In this document: positions 36,536-47,250 of the stretch, in pieces
Numbering within the stretch: the first letter of the stretch is position 1
Layout: each line of letters begins with the position of its first letter
Origin: Certhia americana
Lineage: Eukaryota; Chordata; Aves; Passeriformes; Certhiidae
Reading direction: 5' to 3'
Length of the DNA stretch: 64,000 nucleotides
NCBI GenBank assembly: GCA_018697195.1
Contig: CM031857.1
Coordinates: forward strand, 51,233,471-51,297,470
The notes under the pieces: model-generated
Database searches by the model: none
What the model was told of the DNA's origin: nothing
Seen by the model: the letters and a program-made list of their open reading frames with translations, nothing else
Translations under genes and position numbers: made by a program

Positions 36536-39059
36536 AATCCACAAAATGCTCAAAGTATTATTTATATTAGAAACACAATATTAACTTAAAAACAAAGGAA
36601 GATCAGAAAACTATGCAAACCAATTCATATATTCCAAAAAAGACCAGATCATTCTTACTCGGTTTTATTAGAAATCACAGAAGTTTAGTAGGTGGTCTTA
36701 CCAATGTTTTTTTTCTGAACTTGGATCTGCTCCCACTGAATTCACTGGACATAGATGAGAAAATTAATTTCTGCAGAAGTATACAAAGACTTCTTTGATA
36801 GCCTTTCTAGATTTTCCACTTGCCCCTTAATAATGAATTTCTGTCCCAGACTATTGCCACCCTCTTCCTAATCACTAAAGCTTGCTCAAACCTCCAGGAA
36901 TACTTCCAATGTTTGAACAGGTGCTTAAACCATGCAGCTGCTGAGCCATATTGCTAACCAGAGATGACAGCATGTATCTGTTACAACTGAGGTCCTAGTT
37001 CAGTCAATTAGTACAGCTGCCTGAACAAGATGAGCACCACAGTCCCAAAAAAATTCTTGGTCTTCATTAGATCTACTCAGTAATTTGTTCTTCCAAACAA
37101 TTTCTTGTGAACACGTGTACTGTCTTTTGAAATACACCTTTTTGTCTCCATTTCTGTAGATCTGAGTGGTTGAAAAATATTAATAATGGCTTCTGTATGC
37201 ATCTGTGGGGGTTGATGCATATTGGGGTCCTGTCAAAATCCTGTTTTTATCAGACAGCTATATTGGGACACCTATTCAACGCAAAGCTTTTAAAATCATT
37301 TCATAGTCTCTCATAAAAATGTACTAAGGTGAAAAACAAATGCATTTACTTACTGCACTAAATGTCTCCTGCTTAGATGTCTCTAGCATTATTTATTTTA
37401 ATATTTTGTCTTTTTGAAAACTAATATGAAGGCAGCATAAGGGAATTGTATAACTTTTTGTCTTCATGATTCTATGATCCCAAGAACATATTTTATATGC
37501 ACCCTGATGTGTAAGGAATATTTAAATCACCAGGAGAACTAATGAGTAGGTCTTTGAATGTCCTGTCACTCAGCCTAACCTTTAAAATTGGAAATTAGTG
37601 ACATAATTTCTGTGGCACATAATAATGGTAAAGAGAAACTAAAGGACAATACTTCTTTTACTTCTAACTGAAGTAGAGCTATGATCTCTGAAAATATTCC
37701 TTTAGTCCAGAATATCCTTGATTACTATGTAGAGTCAGCTATTTACCTCCTTTGGGTTATTTTACAGTACTGCAAAAAAACTATTTGTACAGCCTTAGAC
37801 TAATTTTGGAAGAGATATGTGGTAATGCCTAAGCCCACAGAGTGCAATTTTTAAATATATGTTAATGTTCCAAAGTGTAAAAATGGAGACAAGTATGAAT
37901 AAATAAAATCCTTTAGACATAGCCTATTGTTAAAACAGGCATTCAGACAGATGCACTCAGCAATCAAAATCTAACCATACTTTGAATATAAAAATTTTAG
38001 TGCTGTACTGTGTTATTTATTTTTTTTTAATTCACAAGGTTTTGGGTGAAACCGTGAGTGCCACCACAAGGAACAACTGGCAGACATGGCCATTCACACT
38101 CCTTTGGAATCCAAATGTTACAAAACTGATTCTTATCACTGACCATTTCATCTTTCCTGGCATGAAATTAATGTTTGTGGTGTTTCTTTATCTACCCGCT
38201 GAAGGTTGTTGAACAAGCTTCTTTTCCTATTGTGGTAAGGTTTTCCCAGGATACCTCAAACTTTTAATAATGGCTTTGTTGAAATTTTCTACTCCCACTA
38301 TTAGAAAGTTTCATGCTGGTTAGCAGCTTTGCAATGTGGTTTTATTCCATATAGTAACAGTAAAATAAACAGAAATTTACTGAAGAGCTCAGGTAATAAT
38401 CTATGGCACTTCAGTTTAAGATTAATTATTATTCCTGTAGTCTTTCTCAAATGCCCTGCTTGGGAATTTTGGCCAGTACACTGCTACAAAAACAGAATTA
38501 CAATACAGCACTGATTACTGTGTGCTTCTGAACAGTCTTGAGGTTTTCTTGTGTGAAGAGCACCCCACTGGCAGGACAGGCTTTTAGAGACAAGGTTTTC
38601 TCTCTGAATTTATCACTGAAAGCAACACATAAGGCATCAGGAAACCTATTGCATATTTTCTCTTTCTGTATCTCTCTGCTGCACCAGTGGAAAATCTATT
38701 TTATTTGCTGTGGGTCAGATATCTCTGAATACTTTTGTTACACACAGACACTCAGGGTTTTTTATCTATTTATCTGTTCTTAACATTGGCTATCCTGCAA
38801 TTCTCAATACTGAGTGCAGGCCTTATACATATAAATAAGGCACATGCTGTGGCACATTTAGCAGCCTCCTGAGATGCTTCATCAAATTCAAGCTGGGCAG
38901 GCACATTCTTAATCAGGCAGAGAACAGCCACTGGCCTCTGCCCTTCTGTTCAGATCAGGATGAGCCTCCCTGGCAGCAACCAGCCACTCTCAAAATTGCT
39001 GCTTCCCTTTTCTATCAGCTCAATTGCTTGGTTTTCACTATTATGGTAATAGGTTTTTC
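36536..39059. other. unannotated AT-rich DNA
   Basis: No gene was recognised. A CR1-tail-like ATTCTATGATCC phrase near 37470 has no CR1 body beside it. Open frames are 81 codons or shorter. Confidence 0.5.
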
Positions 39060-39990
39060 ACAGAATCACAGAATTACAGAATAACTAAGTTGGAAGAGAC
39101 CTTCAAGTTCTTTGAGTCCAACCCATGCCCTAACACCTCAACTAAACCATGGTACCAAGTGCCACATCCAGTATTTTTTTAAACACATCCAGCTCCACCA
39201 CCTTCCCGGGCAGACAATTCCAGTACTTGATCACTCTTTCTGTGAAAAACTTTTTCCTAATAGACAATTCCAGTACTTGATCACTCTTTCTGTGAAAAAC
39301 TTTTTCCTAATATCCAACCTATATTTCCCTTGGTGCATCTTGAGGCTGTTTCCTCTTGTTGTGTCAGTTGCTGCCTGGAAAAAGACACCAATCCCCACCT
39401 GACTACATCCACCTTCCAGGAAGTTGTAGATAGTGATAAAGTCACCCCTGAGTCTCCTTTTCTCCAGGCTAAACACCCCCAGCTCTCTCAGTCATTCCTC
39501 ACAGGGTTTGTTTTCCCAGCCCCTCTCCAGCCTCGTTGCCTCCTCTGGATGTGCTCCAGCGTCTCAATGTCCTTCCCAAACTGAGCAGCCAAAACTGGAC
39601 ACAGCACTCAAGGTGCAGTGGCACCAGTGCCAAGAACAGGGGAAGAATGACTCCCTGCTCCTGCTGGCCACACCATTCCTGACACAGGCCAGGATGCTGT
39701 TGGCCTTCTTGCCCAGCAGAGCACTCTGCTGGCTTTTGTTCAGCTGGCTGTCATCAGCACCCCCAGGTCCCTTTCTGCCCGGGCACTGTCCAGCCACACC
39801 ACCTGTAAATTTGCAGAGGGCTACTGCTGCCAAAATGCAGGACTTGGCACTTGGACTTATTAAACTTCATCCTGTTGGATTCTGCCCATCCATCCAACCA
39901 TTCCAAGTCCCTCTGCAGAGCCCTCCTGCCTTCCAACAGATCAACACATGCTCCCAGCTTAGCGTCATCTGCAAATTTACTAATGAAAAC
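39060..39990 (-). mobile_element. CR1 retrotransposon, ORF2 C-terminus plus 3' end
   Basis: On the minus strand this runs from the later part of the CR1 ORF2 (reverse transcriptase and C-terminal region) to the 3' terminus. The plus-strand text begins with the reverse-complement tail CAGAATCACAGAATTACAG near 39060. Recognisable peptide blocks in order are [12 protein letters not shown] and [14 protein letters not shown] (39754-39936), [12 protein letters not shown] and [12 protein letters not shown] (39564-39833), then LFSLEKRRLRGDF and LDIRKKFFTERV (39231-39476). The first block is in a different frame from the other two, so there is at least one frameshift near 39770-39830. It is 5'-truncated and cannot mobilise itself, but is among the better-preserved copies here. 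A 50-bp tandem duplication lies inside it. The 187-codon plus-strand frame at 39433-39996 is its antisense shadow. Confidence 0.95.
39212..39311. repeat. 50-bp exact tandem duplication inside CR1
   Basis: The sequence from AGACAATTCCAG to TTTTTCCTAAT at 39212-39261 is repeated immediately at 39262-39311. Standard CR1 copies carry this stretch once. The copies show no mismatch by eye, so the duplication is recent relative to the element. Confidence 0.9.
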
Positions 39991-40089
39991 ACATGAGTTT
40001 TATCTTTTCTTCTATATTTTATGACTGATGAATACATGTTTCTTTCCTTAATAGATGAAGCTGTTGGAGGTTATTAGTGAGACAGCAAA
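39991..40089. other. spacer between two head-to-head CR1 pieces
   Basis: About 100 bp of AT-rich DNA with no recognisable feature. Confidence 0.5.
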
Positions 40090-40313
40090 GGTAGCTTTAA
40101 GCAAGCTAGTCAGAGTGGGTCATAACAAAGGTGTTTGATTGTTCAAACAGGCTACCCAGGGAAGTGTACTCCTCACCAAGGCTGACAGAGTTCAAGACAT
40201 TTTTAGAGAATGCTCTTAGGCTCACAGTGTGATTTTTGTGCAGGGCCAGGAGCTGGACTTTGATGATCCTTATGGGTCCCTTCCAGCTCAGAATATTCAA
40301 TAATTCTATTTCA
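40090..40313 (+). mobile_element. CR1 retrotransposon, 3'-end fragment
   Basis: CR1 3' sequence with AACAGGCTACCCAGGGAAG, GCAGGGCCAGGAGCTGGACT, GATGATCCTTATGGGTCCC, TTCCAGCTCAG and a degenerate tail AATATTCAATAATTCTATTT. It lies opposite in orientation to the CR1 at 39060-39990, and the 5' sides of the two face each other. The start is approximate. Confidence 0.85.
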
Positions 40314-41639
40314 AGTGTGTCAAAGTCTCAGAAACATTAAAAAAAGATTGTAACCATTTATAGGCATAATGGGAATAAAAACCAGCCTTTATTGCCTGAA
40401 CCACACCTAACAATAACAGTTCCAGCTGTCCTAAAATATCTTATTGCTAGCTCACAGTCTGGCAGATTTGTGGGACTTGAGTAGTCTGTGGAAAATCCAT
40501 CATAATGGGGGTGGGAAGACATAGCAAGCATTTTAGTGGATGCACGGTATGTTGCTGTTGGATTGCTATTTGTTTTCAAGCAAACAGATGACTGACAGGA
40601 AAAATATGAACTTATCCCTCTGCTCATTTCTGATAGCACTGTTGCTGCATTTTAGCTTACTTCAGGTTGTCTCCAGAGAGGCTACTGCCATCTTTAGTCT
40701 GTCCCCATGGTGAAGTACTGGGTTCTGCTGCACAAGGTGGGCAGAACAAAGAGTGTGCCTGTGAGAGGCTGTAGCTCTGACCCTTGGCTAATAATGCTGG
40801 TATGGGTCTGGCAGCAGAGGAGGGCTCCACAGGGAACAGCCCTCAGAGACAGCCTCTGCCGTGTCCAGAGCAATGCCCTATGGTCTAAAAGCAACAAAAA
40901 CATGATGGATATTCCATGGCCCAGCTCCAGAATAGGGGTCTGTCTGGGGCAATAAAGAAGGGATGGTTTAGGGAGACTGAAATGCATCCCAGTGTCTGTT
41001 GTCTGCTTCAAATAGAATAATTAATATATCGATATTGGCTTTTCAGGGCTCACAAAGGTGCAAATACAGAAAGAGAAGGTGAAGCACAGAATGGGCTGAA
41101 GGATCTTCTGGAAGTTTTGTATTAATTTAATACAGGGCCTGCAGAGACCCACAAGAAAGAATGTGTAAGAAAGAAGCTAAATATCTCTTGTGCTGATTAA
41201 ATCAAAGCCCTAGATAAAAAAAGCAGAAAACTTGGTTTTCAGTATTCAAAATCTTTCTAGGTGGTGCAGAAGAATGACAGGAGAGTGACAGGAGAGCAAC
41301 AAAGACTTCAGGAGGAGAAGAATATTTGTATTTAAAATATTTGTTCTAATTATAGCATGAAATAAGGAATGTGGGAGGCATTCACAGCTCCTGGTAGAAG
41401 CAGGTGGGCAGAGAAGGAAGATTTTTTCATTTTCATATGTCTGTGAAATGGTGACTTAAAACAGGAATTGGAGTGGGCAAGCACTGCTGGAGATTCAAGA
41501 AAAGAGCAGTTAATTGAAGGGCAACTTTAAAATATGATCACCATCTTCAAGGTATGCTGGAGTGGAGAACTCATAAAAAGAGAACAAATTACTTAACTCA
41601 AGCTTCCTGTTTTATTTTAAATGCAAAATTCATTTTAAG
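40314..41639. other. unannotated DNA, GC-richer at 40640-40960
   Basis: The part at 40640-40960 is GC-richer and has open frames of 82 and 105 codons on opposite strands, neither with a recognisable motif. No transposon family was assigned. Confidence 0.45.
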
Positions 41640-42310
41640 GTAAAGTAACTGGTTAGTGAAGCTGCCTCACGCTGCTGAGCACTCCCTATTGATTTTACTA
41701 ATTGAGTACACTCACAATTGTTTTGTGATAGAGTAGACATTACAGAAAAGGAGTCTTTTGCTAAAGTTTCTTGAGAATTACCATAGAATTTATCTTACAG
41801 AAATAGATTCTTTGGGGCTTATGATATGCCCAGGGGCCATCGAGATAATGCTAACTGATAATCTTTCCAAAATATCTTCCCAAATAATTTTTCTGCCTTT
41901 TTTACGGGTTAAGTTTTGTTACTGAGGGCTGTTTGTTCCTTCCAGATTCTCCGTCTATTGATTTTGGTAAGAACCGTCACGCAGTAACAGCATACTTGGA
42001 AATAATAATATAGAAATCAGAGGTATGAGAATTTACAAAAGATAAGGTTTCTCATATAAACCTTAAGGAAAAGGGTTTTGGTTAGTTAAGGATCTCTCTC
42101 GCAGTGAGCCTTTCACTGCGTTGTCTTAAGTAGTGACTTGTGAGTGTGTGGAAGGAAGGATTAAGTATGTAAGGCAGAGCTTTGAAGGAAGAATTGGGAA
42201 AAACAGGCAGTATAAATGCTGGTTACAGCTGTTACGATTTTCTCTGTAGTGCTCTTAATCAGCTTTCTTCATAAAGATGTGCTCAGATTTACAGACGGGT
42301 CTTTCTGTAC
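41640..42310. promoter_or_regulatory. possible conserved non-coding element (weak)
   Basis: Roughly ten CpG sites occur in about 670 bases, more than in the surrounding DNA, with no repeat family recognised. It contains the hairpin CGCAGTGA (42100-42107) and TCACTGCG (42113-42120) around the loop GCCTT. Retained CpG and unique sequence are what a constrained regulatory block or a short, younger unknown element might show. There is no transcription start evidence. Confidence 0.2.
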
Positions 42311-43994
42311 TTCATGAAAGCCAATATCTGATATAACCAAAGAAACCCAGAGTGTGGGAAAACAAAGTACTGGGAAATACTTCACTCATTAAAAAAAAAT
42401 GGTGACATCAGAGAAGACAGGTACAATACAAAGACTCATTAATTCTGATATATTGGATTTCTTTGTGGCTAATTAGCTGGTATTGACTCAAAATTAATAT
42501 ATTTGTATTTAATTTCTCCTGCAGTGTGATCAGGCTTCAAATTGAAATGTTTCTGCATTCCACCTTAAAATGTCTAGCAATCTTTTTTTACTGGTAGAAG
42601 GTTAGGTCCAAGAAGAAAAGCAGTGTGTTAAATTCCACATAGAAAATATTAATGGACAGAATCTGCCCAAAGAACTATGCATTACGACCCCAGCAGAATG
42701 TTTCTTTTCAGAGAACAGTCAACATTTTTATAACATATCATCAATACCTTTTTCTGAATGTTTAGATTCAAAAGGCCCCCTGACAAAATATTGACTTGCA
42801 TCTGCTGAAGCATTTGTTTATTCACTATGAATGATGATAAAATCCTAGGAAAATGCCTCATCTAATCTGCTTAATCAGCAGGCTTGATACAATGCAGTTT
42901 ACAGATACTGAGCTTGTTCATTCACATACATTTTGTTTTCTTTTGTTCTGGTTCTATATGCTAAAATATGGAGATGTTTTATTTACCTTTATGGTTTCCA
43001 TCTAACTTTTATTTTTTTATGCTTCAGCAGATCCATTAAGAATCTACATGCTGTACAAGGAAATTTTTCAGAGATGTTTAAAATTTTCTCAGGTCTGAGT
43101 CCTTGGTAGCACTTAGATCTGTCAGAGCTCAGCATGGGTTATGTACTTATTGCCTTAGACAGTCTGGGTCTCAGACCTTTCTGTGATAAAATTTTCCAGT
43201 GCTGTAGCAAATAGTAATTATCACTCACAAAAAAAATTGATAGTGGAAGAACAGAGAGAAAAGTAAACTAGTCAATATGCAGGCATTGGTCTTAGCTGCA
43301 ATGTGGGGTTTATGTGTTTTCATGCATATTTAATATAGCCAGTTGTGTGTTCTTGCTTTTCAACTATTTTTACAAAAGCATACATGAAAATATTGTGGAT
43401 ATCAGTATTTTTAGACCACTTTCACTCCTATGTTTTGAAGTATTGGCACAACACATACATTTCAGAGAAATTTCAGTTTCTCTTCTAAACAGTATCTTCC
43501 AGAAGAACAAATTCCAGCAATTGCAAATCTAGAACATCCATCTGGAGGATGCATATATATTTTTGTCAGGTGTACAAACAAAGAAGTGTTCAGTTTATCA
43601 AATTCTGTGAAATTAAATTTGTCTTCCCTGAATGCTCAAGAAGTATGTCATAATTTTGTGAAACTGTAATGTTGAAAAGCTTTTCATATCTGGAAGTAAT
43701 TAAAGGAACCTAGCTATGAAGTTACAGAAGCCAATATTCTACAAATATTTCATATAATATTTCAATTATTCCCCATTTATGCTATGATCTTAGCTTGCCA
43801 TGAATATGAAAACTAATAATAATTCAAAATAGTTAAGAAAACAAACTAAGAACTTGTATGTAATTTTTGGATGTACTCAGTTGAAATATTCTATTAAATG
43901 TTCAGAGCTGTAATGTCCTTATGTAAAGCTTATATTGTCTCTTTGTCCTTTCCTTTCAGTGTATGAGTGTCCTAAGCACCCTTTTTTTAGAAAT
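42311..43994. other. unannotated AT-rich DNA
   Basis: No gene or transposon was recognised, and open frames are 72 codons or shorter. Confidence 0.5.
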
Positions 43995-44015
43995 ATCATC
44001 ATCATCATCATCATC
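43995..44015. repeat. (ATC)7 microsatellite
   Basis: Seven perfect ATC units, 20-25 bases before the start of a CR1 fragment. Confidence 0.95.
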
Positions 44016-44039
44016 ACTTAAATTAATGACAATTAACAG

Positions 44040-45160
44040 GTTGATCTAGCTTTGATTGGATGTCTCCAGTTGCCTGGAAATTAGTAAATGTAATGGACCC
44101 ATCTATAAAAAGGGTCAGAAAGATGATGGCGGAAAATACAGGCCTGTCAGCCTGACCTCAGTACCAGGGAAAGGGCATGGAGCAGATCATCCTAAATGCC
44201 ATCCCATGGCATGTGCAGGACAACTAGGGGATCTGGCCCAGTCAACACAGGAGTGAAAGGCAAGTCTTACTTGGCCAACCTGATCTCCTTCTATGACAGG
44301 ATGACCCACTTATTGGATGAGGGACAGACAATGCTGTTTATGTAGACATCAGTAAAGGCTTTGGCAACAGCTCAGACAGCATTCTCCTGGGAAGCTGGTA
44401 GCCTGTGGCTTGGACAGGTGCACTTTTCACTGGGAAAAACCTGTCTGGAAGGCTAGGCACAGAGGGTGGTGGTGAGTAGAGTTACATCCAGTTGGCAGCT
44501 GGTGACCCCAGAGCTCAGTACTGGGGCCAGTTCAGTTCAACAACTTTATTGATGATTTGGATGAGGGGACGGAATTCACACTCAGTCATTTTGTAGAGGA
44601 CACCAAGTTGGTTGGGAGAGTTACTCTCCTGGGAGGCAAGCTCTACCAAGAGATCTGGACAGACTGCATCACTGGGCTGATGGATGAGGTTCACTGGCAG
44701 TTGGATGAGGTTCAACAAGGCCAAGTGCCAGGTCCTGTATTTGAGTCTCAACAACCCCAGTTAGGGTTACCGGCTGGGGGAATAGGTGCTGGAAAGCTGC
44801 CCAGTGGAAAAGGACCTGGGAGCGCTGGTCAACAGCAGCTGATCGTGAGCCAGCAGTGTGTGCCCTGGTAGCCAAGAAGTCCAGTGGCATCCTGGCCTGT
44901 ATCAGCAATAGTGTTGCCAGCAGGACCAGGGCAGGGATTGTCCACATACTTGGCACTGGTGAGGCCATGCCCCAAATCCTGTGTTCAGTTTTATGCTCCT
45001 CACTACAAGAAGGACGCTGAGGTGCTGGAGCGTGTCCAGAGAAGCTGAGGAAGGGTCTGGAGCACAAGCCCTCTGAAGGGTGACTGAGTGAGCTGGGAAT
45101 GTTTAACCTGGAGAAAAGAAGGCTCAGGACGGACCTTATTGCTCTCTACCTGAAAGGGAG
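44040..45160 (+). mobile_element. CR1 retrotransposon, internal ORF2 piece lacking its 3' end
   Basis: This covers most of the CR1 reverse transcriptase. GPIYKKGQKDDGGKYRPVSL lies at about 44096-44155, then the finger/palm region. The catalytic motif that is FADDTKL in intact CR1 reads FVEDTKL at about 44590-44610, so the first aspartate of the pair has become glutamate. The thumb and C-terminal region follow in shifted frames, including an AKKSSGILACISN-like block near 44870-44915. Similarity stops at GCTCTCTACCTGAAAGG near 45160, before the last part of ORF2, the 3' UTR and the ATTCTATGA tail. Loss of the 3' end is unusual because CR1 copies normally lack the 5' side, so a later deletion or rearrangement is likely. 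Several stops and frameshifts make it a dead copy. Confidence 0.93.
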
Positions 45161-46550
45161 TAAATATCAATGTATTAGCAAGGTTAGATTAACAGTAAAA
45201 ACAAGTGAAATAACTTCCAGATATTGGCAGGATATCCTTGTTCTTGCTGAATTCCAGAGTTAGTATAGTTTTCTTATTCCCTCTAATGTTGTATTCAAGT
45301 ATGAGAGCTGCTGACCTGAAAACCTGCATTCAAGTTGTTTAAGCATCTGACTGTTATGCATATCCTTTAATGTTGCTGTCATGGAACCTGAAATCTTATA
45401 GAGTCAGGACAAATTCCTGTGATTTTATTTTTTTTCCATGAAATGTAATGAGAATAGCTCAACAGCAAGAAAATATTCTCTACTGCATGGTGTCTATTTA
45501 CATTTAACATCTAGAGTTGGGCTGCTTCATCAACAACTCTCTACTACCCCAATTTATTCAGAACTCACTGTTCTGTGAAAATTGCTTCTTTTTCACTCCA
45601 TACAAACAGGATCTGGGGTCTGTGGGATGGTGCATAACCTATACCAAATTTCAGAGAGATTTTGTAAAAACTTATTCTTTCACTACAGATTGTATGGGCT
45701 ATAGCCTATCTCTTTGCCCTGTGCAAAGAGGTAGTACTTTAAAACTGGTCTGAAACTCCTGCAGAGGGCTTACCTAAGTATAAATAGGATGAAGAAAAAT
45801 CTCTCTGAGGGCACATTTTCAGTATGATAGTAGAGGTAATCATTCTGATCCTATTAACATCTAACAGGATTGTTTATAAAGCCATTCCCCTATCTACCAC
45901 TTGCTTTAAAAGTGCCTTGAGGACTGCCCTTAAATATTGTGAGATTTAATCCTACTCCCAGACAAAAGAAGCAGGATCTTAGCCACAGTTTGTAAGCAGA
46001 ACTGAGTGTAGTTCATAGAGGTGAGGTAACTGCAGGCATGGAGAAATATTTTCCTGTGTTTTAAGAATAAATATAAGTGTGAAAATCCTTAATATTCCTA
46101 TCACCTGAACTCAGATGATGAACTTTGTACCTGATAAGTACAAAGTTACTTTGGAGTTTTATCAGGACTAAACATACAGATTGATTTTATTTTAGGATTA
46201 GTAAATACATTTTTTTGTTGCCATGTCTATGTATTAAGGGTAGGATACAGCCACCAAGCTAGGGTGTAACAGTTGAGTGCCCTTGATAGCATTTCAGAGC
46301 TTACTGAACAGTGCCCTCATATTACTCTTCTACAACTTCTCCAAGTTTGTTTAAATTTTTTGAATTCTCTTGCACATTTACACACAACTGCTCAAGTTAT
46401 AATTTAGCCAGTAGAAGTTTAGACAGCTTTGAAACACAGTAAAATGAGACCCGTTTTCCCCCTTCTGTTGCATACTACACCAGTATATTAAATTTATTCT
46501 TTCAAAGTAATTATTTTGGAGAGAAGATTTTTGGATGTTTTTTTATCTGG
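45161..46550. other. unannotated DNA
   Basis: No gene or repeat was recognised, and open frames are 78 codons or shorter. Confidence 0.5.
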
Positions 46551-47250
46551 TGTGGTGGGTTGACTGTGGCTGGATGGCAGGTGCTCACCAAATTCACTGA
46601 ATCACTACTCCTCATCTGCACAGAAGAGAGAAATTATAAGAGAAGGCTCATGGGTCAAGATAAGAGCAAGGAGAGATCACTCACAGATTACTGTCACAGG
46701 AAAAATCAAAATTGATTTGGGGAAATAAGTTTGATTTTTCACCAATCAGCTCAGAGAAAGGTAATAAGAAATAACATAAAATCTTTAAAAACCCCACCTC
46801 GCCACCCTTCCCTTCTTCCCAGGCTCAATTTTGCTCTTGAATTCTCTGTCTCCTCCCCATCAGGCTCAGGAGGATAGGGAACAGGGTCTGCAGTGAATTC
46901 CTCACATATTGTCTTTACAGGTCCTTCCTCCTCAGGGGAAGAATCCCCACACTCTTCCCCTGCTCTAAGGTCTGGTCCTCTCCATGGGAAACAGTCTTCC
47001 ATGAACTCCTCTTACATGAGGCCTTCCCATGGGCTGGAGTTTATTGTGAACTGCTCCAGCTTGGATTCCCCATGGAGTCACAAGTCCTGCTGGCAAACCT
47101 GCTCCAGAGTGAGTCTCCCATGGGGTCACAGCCTCCTTCAGGCATCCACATGTTCCAGTGTGGGGTCCCCACCATAGGCTCCAGGTACATACCTGCTCTA
47201 CCATGGACCTCCAAGGTGGCAACCATGTCTTCATTGCTTCTGACTGCAGA
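46551..47250 (+). mobile_element. avian ERVL-like solo LTR, 3'-truncated
   Basis: The LTR starts TGTGGTGGGTTGACTGTGGC at 46551. It continues through GGCTCATGGGTCAAGATAAG, GATTTGGGGAAATAAGTTTG, CCTTCCTCCTCAGGGGAAGA and CACACTCTTCCCCTGCTC. It then enters a region of imperfect repeats built on TCC(A)TGGG, CTGCTCCAG and GGTCACAG words. Homology fades near 47250, so the 3' third, including the AAAACCTTG terminal block, is missing. It is the same family as the copies at 15325, 23259 and 29306. No internal viral sequence follows. Open frames on both strands here (46751-47323) arise from the low-complexity U3 repeats. Confidence 0.85.

Noticed and set aside
37460..37485. CR1-like tail phrase ATTCTATGATCC
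   Set aside because: No CR1 body adjoins it on either side, and such short AT-rich words occur by chance.
39433..39996. 187-codon plus-strand open frame, the longest in the window
   Set aside because: It is antisense to a CR1 ORF2 region whose minus-strand reading shows clear CR1 peptide blocks.
44669..45067. 132-codon minus-strand open frame
   Set aside because: Antisense shadow of the plus-strand CR1 at 44040-45160.
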